Below are positions 8,634-16,796 of a stretch of 64,000 nt of DNA, one piece after another. The stretch is taken from assembly GCA_963702955.1 (NCBI GenBank), contig OY969774.1, positions 1 to 64,000 on the forward strand. Direction: 5' to 3'. Every line of letters starts with the position of its first letter. Within the stretch, counting starts at the first letter, position 1. The notes beneath the pieces are model-generated. The model saw only the letters and a program-made list of their open reading frames with translations. It did not search any database and was not told the origin of the DNA. A program made the position numbers and the translations under genes. The stretch comes from VRUE01 sp963702955. GTDB taxonomy: Bacteria > Actinomycetota > Thermoleophilia > Solirubrobacterales > 70-9.

Positions 8634-11087
8634 GTGGAGGGTCGAGACTTTGCGATCGAGCGCCTCAGGGCCCAGATGGCCCGCGGCGAAGTGGTCCTCT
8701 TCACCGGCGCGGGCTTCTCGGCCGGGGCGAGGAACGCCGCCGGGGAGCCGGTCCCGCAGGGCTCGGAGCTGAAGCGCGCGATCTGGGGCCTGATCGAGCC
8801 CGGCGAGGAGCCCGACCTGGGCTCGACGCTCGCCGATACCTACGCCGTTGCCCTGGCGCAGGGCAGAGGCCGGCTCAGCGAGCTGCTCAAAGACCGCCTC
8901 ACCGTCGCCCCCGAGAGCCTGAGCGAGACCCACGAGACCTGGCTCTCGCTGCCCTGGCGCCGCTCCTACACCCTCAACATCGACGATCTCGAGGCCGCCG
9001 CGTCGCGGCGCTTTGACCTGCCCAACCGGATCGTCCCCCACTCGGGGCTGAAGCTCCACCTGCCCGACACCGCCGGCGGCGACCTCCTCTACACCCATCT
9101 CAACGGGACGCTGGACGACGTCCCCGACGTCACCTTCGCCGACCCCCAGTACGGGCAGCGCCACCTGCAGGAGAACCCCCTGTATGAACAGCTGGCCGCG
9201 GACCTGCTCTCCTACTCGGTCGTCTTCGTCGGGACCGAGATCCGCGAGTCGCTCTTTTGGCAATACATCGCCATGCGCGACTCTCGCGGCACCCGCGGGG
9301 TGAAGGAGATGCGCCCCGCCTCCTTCCTGGTGACGCCGGAGCTGCCCGGGGATCGCCGGCGGATGCTCGCCACGTTCAACATCCGCTGGGTCCCGGCCAC
9401 GGTGGGCGAGTTCGCCGCCGAGGTGCTCGCCGAGCTCGAGGACGCCTCGCGCAGGGGGCACGCGGTCAGGCGCACGGCGGCCTCGAAGGGTCGCGGGGTC
9501 GATCTCCCCCTGGTGGCGGACCTGGCGAGCCTGCCCAGCGCCTCTCCCTCCGAATACCTGATGGGCGCCGCGCCCTCCTGGGAGGACATCCGCTCGGGCC
9601 GGGCGGTGGAGCGGGAGTTCGAGCGAGAGATCGACGCCTCGGGGTTCGAGGGCTGCGTGGTGATCGCCGGGACCGCCGGCGCCGGCACCTCGACCACGCT
9701 CAAACGGCTCGCGCTCCGCCTCATGGCCGAGGGCGCAGACGTCCACTGGGTCGGCGCCAACCACGACTTCGACGCCCACGAGCTCTCGCGCGCGCTGGCC
9801 CAGCGCAGCGAGGACATCGTCCTCTTCGTCGATGACGCCGACACCTTCGGCCGCTCGCTGCGAGACCTCGTCAAGGACCTCCGCGGCGCCATGCCGCACG
9901 TCACCTTGGTCCTCGGGATGCGGGCGGCCAGGCTCGACCCGATCCTCGGGCAGGACATGGGGGACGGGCTCTTTCGGGAAATCAACGTCCCGCTGCTGGA
10001 AGACAGCGACATCGAGGGGCTGCTCGCCACCCTCGATCGCGACAACAAACTCGGCGCCCTGAAGCCCCTGCGCCACAAGGACCGGGTGGAGCGGATCAGG
10101 AAGGAGTGCAGCCGGGAGCTGCTGGTGGCGATGATCGAGGCGACCTCCGGAGAGCAGTTCGAGCTGAAGGTCGCCGAAGAGTTCGGCAGCCTCGAATCCG
10201 AGCAGAGGCTGATCTACGCCGTCGTCGCGATCGCCACCGAGCTTCGCTTCGGCCTGACCCGAGACGAGGTGCTGATCGCCGCCGGGGACGTCAGCAACAC
10301 CGGCCTTTTCGCCCTCGACAGGCTGCTCGCCCGGCGGTTGCTGCTCGACAGGGGCGGGCAGGGCATCCAGGTGCGCCACCGGCGGCTGGCCGAAGTCGTG
10401 GTCAACGAGATGCGCCGCGGCGGGCAGACGCTCGAGCCCTACCGGGGGCTCGCCCGCACGATGGCGATGCGCGCCCGCCCGGGAGACCGGCGCTCGCGGG
10501 AGGCAAAGCTCCTGACCGCGCTGATCGCGCACGGGCGCATCGGCAAGACCTTCACGGTCAACGAAGCCCGCTCGATCTACGACTCGCTGGAGGAGCTGCT
10601 GCGCGAGTCCTACCACTACTGGCTCCAGCGCGGCGCCTTCGAGGTCCAAAACGGCAACATCCGCCACGCCGGGATCTTCCTCCAGCAGGCGCGGGCGGGG
10701 GAGCGGCACGACTACCGCGTCGACACCGAGTGGGCCTACTACCTGCTCAAATCCGCCTACCTCGACCCCGAGGCGACCGGCGTCCCGCAGAAGGTCGCCG
10801 AAGCCAAGGAGATCCTCCTCGACCAGATCGACCAGCGAGGGGCTCGCGACGTGCACGTCTGGCACGTCTACGGCAGCCAGATCCTCGCCTGGACGCGGCG
10901 CGCGCAGCTGTCCCCCGACGAGCGCGCGGAGGAGCTCGAGTTCGCCAAGGGCCAGATGGAAGCCGCGTGCAGGTCCCATCCCTACGCGCGCGACCTGCGC
11001 CGGCTGCACGAGGAGATCGAGCGCGAGTGGATGATGACCAGGGTGCCGTCGAGCGGGAAGTGGACGCCGAAGCCCTCCGGGCGATGA
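8634..11087 (+). CDS. SIR2-domain/STAND-like NTPase fusion, putative defence protein (817 aa)
   Basis: The N-terminal ~270 residues carry SIR2-fold signatures: GAGFS at 25-29, LNIDD at 114-118 (the TxNxD-type motif), THLNG near 154 and VGTEIRES near 199. A P-loop NTPase module follows (about 320-600): GTAGAGTST at 346-354 has the Walker A spacing, but Thr352 replaces the invariant lysine; VLFVDDAD at 396-403 is Walker B-like. The C-terminal ~220 residues look helical and TPR-like. SIR2-NTPase fusions are known NAD-depleting antiphage effectors; that role here is inferred. The GTG start has only a weak ribosome site; Met15 is an alternative. The last codons lie in the duplicated leader block. 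GAG-rich codon use contrasts with the flanking secreted genes. Confidence 0.8.
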   Translation: MEGRDFAIERLRAQMARGEVVLFTGAGFSAGARNAAGEPVPQGSELKRAIWGLIEPGEEPDLGSTLADTYAVALAQGRGRLSELLKDRLTVAPESLSETHETWLSLPWRRSYTLNIDDLEAAASRRFDLPNRIVPHSGLKLHLPDTAGGDLLYTHLNGTLDDVPDVTFADPQYGQRHLQENPLYEQLAADLLSYSVVFVGTEIRESLFWQYIAMRDSRGTRGVKEMRPASFLVTPELPGDRRRMLATFNIRWVPATVGEFAAEVLAELEDASRRGHAVRRTAASKGRGVDLPLVADLASLPSASPSEYLMGAAPSWEDIRSGRAVEREFEREIDASGFEGCVVIAGTAGAGTSTTLKRLALRLMAEGADVHWVGANHDFDAHELSRALAQRSEDIVLFVDDADTFGRSLRDLVKDLRGAMPHVTLVLGMRAARLDPILGQDMGDGLFREINVPLLEDSDIEGLLATLDRDNKLGALKPLRHKDRVERIRKECSRELLVAMIEATSGEQFELKVAEEFGSLESEQRLIYAVVAIATELRFGLTRDEVLIAAGDVSNTGLFALDRLLARRLLLDRGGQGIQVRHRRLAEVVVNEMRRGGQTLEPYRGLARTMAMRARPGDRRSREAKLLTALIAHGRIGKTFTVNEARSIYDSLEELLRESYHYWLQRGAFEVQNGNIRHAGIFLQQARAGERHDYRVDTEWAYYLLKSAYLDPEATGVPQKVAEAKEILLDQIDQRGARDVHVWHVYGSQILAWTRRAQLSPDERAEELEFAKGQMEAACRSHPYARDLRRLHEEIEREWMMTRVPSSGKWTPKPSGR

Positions 11088-11201
11088 TTTCGGTAGTGCG
11101 CGAATCCGCGCGCGCGGGGAACCATCACACGGCAGATGCAGGCGGAAAGCGAGGCTGGAAGGCCGCGGGTCATCAGCTCCCGTCTAAATACTTAAGATAT
11201 C

Positions 11202-11230
11202 TTGACTTTCGGCCCGCGAGCGGCTATGCA
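11202..11230 (+). promoter_or_regulatory. Promoter of small secreted gene B
   Basis: TTGACT-N17-TATGCA, preceded by the AAGATATCTT palindrome overlapping the -35 box, as in copy A. Confidence 0.75.
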
Positions 11231-11237
11231 TCTCCTT

Positions 11238-11257
11238 GCGTTCCCAAATGGATACGC
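11238..11257 (+). other. 5'-terminal mRNA hairpin, copy B
   Basis: GCGTTCC, a CAAAT loop and GGATACGC, located 8 nt after the -10 box, equivalent to 299-318. Only the loop differs from copy A. Confidence 0.55.
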
Positions 11258-11307
11258 CTGCCGCGTGCGATTTGGTCGCGGCGGCAAACGATCGAAAGGA
11301 TGCAGAG

Positions 11308-12036
11308 ATGATTCGCAATCTAAAGGCCCTCGGGCTTGCCCTCGTCGCGGTCTTCGCGCTGTCGGCGATGGCGGCTTCGGCGGCCCAGGCGACGGGCCCG
11401 GAGTTCTGGACCGGCACCGGCAACACGTTCGAACACGGCACCGTCAGGGCGACATTCGACACGGGCAAACAGGTGTTCACGTCGAAACCGCTCGGGGCGA
11501 AAGTGAGGTGCGACGAAGTGCACGGCTCGGCCACACTGGCGGCGCCGAGCAACGAACTGACAGCCGAAAACCTGGCATTCACAGGAAACTGTCTTACTGC
11601 CAGCGTGTTCCCGACCACAGTCAACACCAACGGCTGCCATTTCACGTTCACAGTCGAAAACACACACGAAGGGTCGAAAACGGTATACGACGGCAAAGTG
11701 CATCTGGTCTGCCCGTCGGGCGGCCCGGAAAGCATCACAGTCACAGTATTCGAAGCGGGAACCGAACCCCCGCACGAAGGCACGCCGATCTGCACGATCC
11801 ACATCCCCGGCGGCCAGACGTTCGGCGGGATCACCTACCACAACATCGAAACAGCAGGCGGCCGGATGCACGTGACAGTGGAAGCGAAAACCGGAGCGGT
11901 GATCCACTCCACCTACAACGGCTCGCTCTGCGAAGGCAAATCAAGCACCGAAGACTCCTTCGAAGGCAGCTTCATCGCCTCGGCGGAAAACAAAGCAGGC
12001 GAACCGATCGACGCGACAATCACAGACACACCGTAA
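11308..12036 (+). CDS. Small secreted protein, copy B (242 aa)
   Basis: Paralogue of the 371 and 19744 genes. The ATG at 11308 follows GAAAGGATGCAGAG. The signal peptide (MIRNLKALGLALVAVFALSA, cleavage near AQATG) is almost identical to copy A. The mature part keeps the cysteine-containing segments (VRCDEV, GNCLTA, NGCHFTF, LVCPSG, ICTIHIPGG, SLCEGK) and the C-terminal DSFEGSFIASAEN block. The central region has diverged more than the signal peptide. Unknown function; likely a surface-associated disulfide protein with its own promoter and a terminator after the stop. Confidence 0.85.
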   Translation: MIRNLKALGLALVAVFALSAMAASAAQATGPEFWTGTGNTFEHGTVRATFDTGKQVFTSKPLGAKVRCDEVHGSATLAAPSNELTAENLAFTGNCLTASVFPTTVNTNGCHFTFTVENTHEGSKTVYDGKVHLVCPSGGPESITVTVFEAGTEPPHEGTPICTIHIPGGQTFGGITYHNIETAGGRMHVTVEAKTGAVIHSTYNGSLCEGKSSTEDSFEGSFIASAENKAGEPIDATITDTP

Positions 12037-12091
12037 TAAGCGAGTCAACACAGAGCTCTCGATCCGGTCAGCAGGACGGTTCCGAGAGATG

Positions 12092-12131
12092 GACGGCCCG
12101 GGGGGCGAGCGATCGCTTCCCGGGTCGTTTT
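12092..12131 (+). terminator. Intrinsic terminator
   Basis: A GGCCCGGG/CCCGGGTC stem containing an inner AGCGATCGCT palindrome is followed by GTTTT. It lies 55 bases after gene B, the position equivalent to the hairpin after gene A. Confidence 0.7.
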
Positions 12132-12187
12132 GCGGGGGCCGGCTTGGGACGGCCGATGGTCTTCTCGCGGGGCGACGGAAACGTACC

Positions 12188-12217
12188 TTGACAGAGCGTG
12201 TAACGTGCCGATATAGT
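12188..12217 (+). promoter_or_regulatory. Promoter of NHL/beta-propeller gene B
   Basis: TTGACA-N18-TATAGT with the same flanking CGTACC and downstream TTCGACCCGG as copy A at 1227-1256. Confidence 0.75.
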
Positions 12218-12305
12218 CGCTTCGACCCGGGATGGGACCCGGGGTCCTGCGGATGAGAACGCAAGCCGCTTCCGCAGCGAGAACGAATCGGGGGGGGCCA
12301 CGGGG

Positions 12306-15300
12306 ATGAACTGGATAGCGCGGATCGTTGGATGGACGGCCGGGGCCTTGTTGCTTGGGCCGGCTCTGCTTGCCCCCGCCGCGAGCGCGGCGGGACCGGA
12401 ACCGCTGACCCAGTTCGGGGTCGGCAACGAAGGGACCGGTGCCGGTCAGACGCAGATCCCGCGCGGAATCGCGAGCGACCCCCGCACCGGTCACGTCTTC
12501 GTCGCGGATCAAACGAACAAACGGGTGGACGAGTTCACCGCCTGGGGCGCCTTCATCAAGGCCTTCGGCTGGGACGTCGCCCCGGGAGCGGTCAACGAGT
12601 CCCAGGAAGTCCGCTTCAGGGCCACCGCCGGGCAGTTCGAGCTGACCTTCGGCGCCTCCACCACCGCGCCGCTGCAATTCGACGCCGGCGCCAAAGCGGT
12701 CGAAGAGGCGCTCGACGGCCTCTCCTCGATCGGCGGCGCCGGGGGGGAAGTATCGGTCGGCTTCAACCCCAGCAACTCAGCCGGCGCCTCCCCCTACGTC
12801 TACGTGCTCACCTTCAAGGGCGCTCTGGCGGCAACCGACGTCGCCCAGGTTACGGCCACCGACCTCAGCCTCTCCGGCGGGGTTCCCTCGACCGGGCTGG
12901 AAGCCTCCACCCGGGCCAACGGCACCTCGGGGGGTACGGGGCTTGAGGCCTGCACGACCGAATCGGGCTGCCGGAAAGGCGCCCAAGGCCCCGGGGCCGG
13001 GCAGTTCGGCGGACTTGGCAGTCCCCAGGGCGTAGCGATCGACTCCAGCGGGGACGTCTACGTCGCCGATCGGGGCAACCAACGGGTGCAGAAGTTCTCC
13101 CCGGCGGGGGAATTCCTGCGGATGTGGGGCAAGGGGGTCAACACCGGCACCGGCGCAAACAAAGAAATCTGCACCGACGCCGGCCCTCCCACCGACGTCT
13201 GCGGCGCCGGCGGGGAAGGGGCCGGCAACGGCCAGTTCGGCGCCTGGGCGATCCTCGGCTCCTACATCACCGTCGGGCCCGCGAACAAGGTCTACGTCGG
13301 CGACGTCGGCCGGATCCAGGTCTTCAACGCCGAAGGCGAATACCAGAGCCAGATCAGTGCCGGCATCGTCGCCGGCGAAAGGATCAAGTCGCTGGCGGTC
13401 GATCCCTCGGGCAACCTCTACGCGTCGCTTTGCGCCGGGGAATGCGGCGCCGGGGAATCGCCGAAACCCAACGTGCGCGAGTGGAGCCCCTCGGGCACCT
13501 ACCTGGGGGAAACCGTCACGGCCGCCGCCCCGTTCGCCCTGGCGACCGATTCGGCGGGGGACCTCTACGCCGTCAGCGGGGAATCCAACCCGACGATCTT
13601 CGAGTTCAACCCCGCCCACGCCAAGATCGCCGAATTCGGCAAAGGCGAATTCGGCGCCTCGACCGGGATCGGCGCCAACGCCGCGGGCGACGTCTACGTC
13701 GCCAACTCGCTCTTTTCGAACAGCTTCATCCGCGCCTACGGCCCCGAACCGAGCGCGCTGGAGCCCCCGCCCGACAGCAAGCCCGACATCGGCGATGAGT
13801 ACGCGACCTCGGTCGGCACGACCAGCGCGGTCCTCAAGGCGACGATCGCGCCCCACTTCTGGAGCACCCGCTACTTCGTCCAGTACGGCCCCGAAGAATG
13901 CGAAGCCGCGCTCGTGCCCTGCGCCGAGCAGCCGTTGCCGCCCGGCAGCGCGCTGGGGGCCAAGCGCAACGCCGCCGGCGCCACGGTGGCGATCGAAGGC
14001 CTCCTCCCGGGGAGGGTCTACCACTTCCGCTTCGTCGCCGAAAGCGAAGCGCCCTCCTCCATAGGGCACCCGACCCTCGGCGCGGATGGCTCCTTCAGGA
14101 CCTTCCCGACCCCGGCGCCGAACACGAGCTGTGCCAACCAGGCCCTGCGCGCGGGTCTCGGCGCCCTGCTGTCCGACTGCCGGGGCTATGAGATGGTCAG
14201 CCCGGTCGACAAAAACGGCGGCGACGCCGACGCCTACGAATACGAAGGCTTCGCCGCCGACAACAACTTCAAAGGCCTCGACCAGAGCACCCCGGGCGGC
14301 GCCAAGCTCGCCTACACCGCCTCGACCGCCTTCGCGGGCTCGGCCAGCAGCCCCTTCGTCTCGCAGTACATCGCCACCCGCCACGAAGGAGCGGGGGGCA
14401 GCGGCAGCTGGTTGACCGAAGCGATCTCCCCGCCGGAGCGCGGCGGCGGGGTCAACTACCCGAACGTGGTCGAAAACGAGTACAAAGCCTTCTCACCGGA
14501 CCTCTCAACCGGCTGGCTGGTGCCCGAATCGGGCAACCCGCTGGCCCCCTGCGCGACCGAAGGCTACAAGAACCTCTACCGGGCCGAGCTGGGCCCGCCC
14601 CCCACCTACACCGCGCTTTGCAGCGCGGCGCCGGAAGCGCCGAAATGCACCGCGCAGCCGCGGGGCCCCCTGGGCTGCTACCTGTTCCCGGAGATCGAGG
14701 GCTACTCGGCCGACCAGAGCCACGCGGTGTTCCGGGTCAACGACCGGCTGATAGGGGAAGCGGCGGCGCTGGGCCGCTTCCCCTCGCAGCTATACGAGTG
14801 GGACGAAGGGGCGCTGCGGCTGGTGAGCGTGCTGCCCGACGGCAGCGCCTACGAAGGGAGCTCGACGGCGGGGAGCGAAAGCGCAGGGGGGACGGTATTC
14901 GGGTTCAACGGCAACTTCGACACGGTCGAGCACGCGGTCTCCGCCGACGGGCGGACCGTCTACTGGACCGCCGCCCCCGGCGACGAACTGCCCGGCGTCT
15001 ACCACCCCGGGCCGCTGTATGTGCGGACCGAGGCCGACCGGCCACAGAGCGCGCTGGCGGCCCCGGGGAGCGGCGCCAGCGGCAGCGCCGGCGGGCTCAG
15101 CGGCGGGCTCACGGCGGGCTCGACGACGGTGACGAAGCTGATCGCCGCGAAGGGGACCGCGACCCTGAGCGAAGGCTCAAACGAACTGACGGCGCTGTTC
15201 ACCGGCTTCCCCGGCACCGGCAAGTTCGTCGCCGGGCAGCCGATCAAAGGCACGGGGATCCCGGCGGGGACGACGGTCGTCTCGGCGACCCCGACGACGC

Positions 15301-16796
15301 TGAGGCTCTCGGCGGCGGTGGCGGCGGGCAAATCGGGGACCAAAGTGCCGATCGAATCCGAAGGCCCGGCGCCGTTTGCGGTCGGGCAGAGGATCGTCGG
15401 CGCCGGCATCCCGCCGCAGACGACGATCGCCGCGGTGGGGACGGGCACCCTGACCCTCTCGGCCGCCGCGACCCAGTTGACCCCGCTCGGCCTCAAGACC
15501 CCGCTCAGCGCCTTCAGCGAATGCGGCGAAGCCGACAAGGCCTGCACGGTGCCTGTCTGGGCCGAACCGGCCCAGTTCTGGGACGCCAAGCCCGACGGCT
15601 CGGAGGCGATCTTCTCGGTCCTCGAAGGGCCCGAAGCGGGAAGCCTGTATCGCTATGACCTGGCAAAAGAAGAAGCGACGCGGATCGCGAAGAGGACCCA
15701 GGGGGTGCTGGGCGCCTCCGCAGACCTCTCCTACCTGTATTTCTCCTCCGAAGAAGCGCTGCCGGGCTCGGGGGAAAACAGCGAGGGGGCGACGGCGCAG
15801 CCGAACCGGCCCAACGTCTACCTCGACCACGAAGGCGCCTTCAGCTTCGTCGGCACGCTGGTCGGAGGCGACATCAACCCCGGCAGTCCTCAAAACGAAC
15901 AGCCGAGCCCGGTGGCCTCGGTGCCGCGCTCCCACGTCGCCCGGGTGAGCGCCGACGGACGCCACCTGGCCTTCGTCTCGGCGGCGAAGCTGACGGGCTA
16001 TGACAACGCCGACTCGGCCTCGGGCGAAGCCGACCGCGAGGTCTACCTGTATGAAGCGGGGGAAGGGGGCGGGGCGGGGCGGCTCCTGTGCGCCTCGTGC
16101 AACCCGAGCGGGTCGCGGCCGGCGGGGGCGGATCTGCAACTTTCGTCAGGAAGCCCCCTCTGGACCGCCGCCTGGATCAACTCCTACCAGTTCCAGCTCT
16201 ACGGCCGGCGGATGCTCTCCGAAGACGGCTCGCGGCTGTTCTTCAACAGCGTCGACGCGCTCAGCCCGCGCGATACCAACGGCGCCCAGGACGTCTATGA
16301 GTGGGAGGCGCCGGGAGCCGGCCCGGCGGAAGCGAAGTGCACGAAAGAAGACCCGACCTTCAGCGCTCAGGACGAAGGCTGCGTGAGCCTGATCTCCTCA
16401 GGGGAAAGCCCCAAAGCCTCCGAATTCGTCGATGCCTCCGCAAGCGGAGCCGACGTCTTCTTTCGCACCGAATCGAGCCTCTCCCCCCAGGACCCGGGCG
16501 CGGTGGACATCTACGACGCCCGCGTGGGCGGGGGCGAACCGCGGCCCGAAGAAGGCCCGGTCTGCGAGGGGGACTCCTGCCAGAGCCCGCCCGGCGCCCC
16601 GGGCCTCAGCACTCCGGCGAGCGCCGCCTTCCAGGGCCCCGGGAACTCCAAGCAGCCCCCCGGGCGAAAGCCCTGCCCGAAGGGCAAGCGCAAGGCGCGG
16701 GGCCAGGGCAAGGCGCGCTGCGTGCCCAAGCACAAAAAGCAGCACAAAAAGAACCGGGCCAAGCGAGCCGGCGCCGGCCGGGGGGCGGGCCGATGA
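12306..16796 (+). CDS. Secreted NHL-repeat/beta-propeller protein, copy B (1496 aa)
   Basis: Full-length paralogue of the 1344-5867 product with the same order of parts: signal peptide, NHL repeats, the GQFELTFGASTTAPLQFDAG insert, a fibronectin-like segment (RYFVQYGPEEC), propeller repeats, two GIPxxTTI/TLTLSAAAT units and a basic Cys-containing tail (PCPKGKRKARGQGKARCVPK). The ATG at 12306 follows GGGGGGGCCACGGGG. It overlaps the next gene by 4 bp (ATGA). Insertions and deletions relative to copy A concentrate in surface-loop-like Ser/Gly segments, as expected for diversifying exposed proteins. Confidence 0.85.
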   Translation: MNWIARIVGWTAGALLLGPALLAPAASAAGPEPLTQFGVGNEGTGAGQTQIPRGIASDPRTGHVFVADQTNKRVDEFTAWGAFIKAFGWDVAPGAVNESQEVRFRATAGQFELTFGASTTAPLQFDAGAKAVEEALDGLSSIGGAGGEVSVGFNPSNSAGASPYVYVLTFKGALAATDVAQVTATDLSLSGGVPSTGLEASTRANGTSGGTGLEACTTESGCRKGAQGPGAGQFGGLGSPQGVAIDSSGDVYVADRGNQRVQKFSPAGEFLRMWGKGVNTGTGANKEICTDAGPPTDVCGAGGEGAGNGQFGAWAILGSYITVGPANKVYVGDVGRIQVFNAEGEYQSQISAGIVAGERIKSLAVDPSGNLYASLCAGECGAGESPKPNVREWSPSGTYLGETVTAAAPFALATDSAGDLYAVSGESNPTIFEFNPAHAKIAEFGKGEFGASTGIGANAAGDVYVANSLFSNSFIRAYGPEPSALEPPPDSKPDIGDEYATSVGTTSAVLKATIAPHFWSTRYFVQYGPEECEAALVPCAEQPLPPGSALGAKRNAAGATVAIEGLLPGRVYHFRFVAESEAPSSIGHPTLGADGSFRTFPTPAPNTSCANQALRAGLGALLSDCRGYEMVSPVDKNGGDADAYEYEGFAADNNFKGLDQSTPGGAKLAYTASTAFAGSASSPFVSQYIATRHEGAGGSGSWLTEAISPPERGGGVNYPNVVENEYKAFSPDLSTGWLVPESGNPLAPCATEGYKNLYRAELGPPPTYTALCSAAPEAPKCTAQPRGPLGCYLFPEIEGYSADQSHAVFRVNDRLIGEAAALGRFPSQLYEWDEGALRLVSVLPDGSAYEGSSTAGSESAGGTVFGFNGNFDTVEHAVSADGRTVYWTAAPGDELPGVYHPGPLYVRTEADRPQSALAAPGSGASGSAGGLSGGLTAGSTTVTKLIAAKGTATLSEGSNELTALFTGFPGTGKFVAGQPIKGTGIPAGTTVVSATPTTLRLSAAVAAGKSGTKVPIESEGPAPFAVGQRIVGAGIPPQTTIAAVGTGTLTLSAAATQLTPLGLKTPLSAFSECGEADKACTVPVWAEPAQFWDAKPDGSEAIFSVLEGPEAGSLYRYDLAKEEATRIAKRTQGVLGASADLSYLYFSSEEALPGSGENSEGATAQPNRPNVYLDHEGAFSFVGTLVGGDINPGSPQNEQPSPVASVPRSHVARVSADGRHLAFVSAAKLTGYDNADSASGEADREVYLYEAGEGGGAGRLLCASCNPSGSRPAGADLQLSSGSPLWTAAWINSYQFQLYGRRMLSEDGSRLFFNSVDALSPRDTNGAQDVYEWEAPGAGPAEAKCTKEDPTFSAQDEGCVSLISSGESPKASEFVDASASGADVFFRTESSLSPQDPGAVDIYDARVGGGEPRPEEGPVCEGDSCQSPPGAPGLSTPASAAFQGPGNSKQPPGRKPCPKGKRKARGQGKARCVPKHKKQHKKNRAKRAGAGRGAGR

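Larger units (their letters stand above)
11067..11382. repeat. Duplicated leader/promoter block, copy B
   Basis: Counterpart of 128-445. It starts inside the SIR2-family gene (last codons PKPSGR and stop) and runs through the promoter into the signal-peptide codons of small secreted gene B. The constant offset of 10,939 bp marks the tandem-duplication unit. Confidence 0.85.

Noticed and set aside
5603..8704. Very long minus-strand open frame (1033 codons) opposite the Cys-repeat protein gene, and a similar one at 16511-19597
   Set aside because: High-GC antisense artefact: no ribosome site, no signal or domain motifs, Arg/Gly/Ala-biased composition, and the plus strand encodes a clear signal peptide and conserved paralogue.
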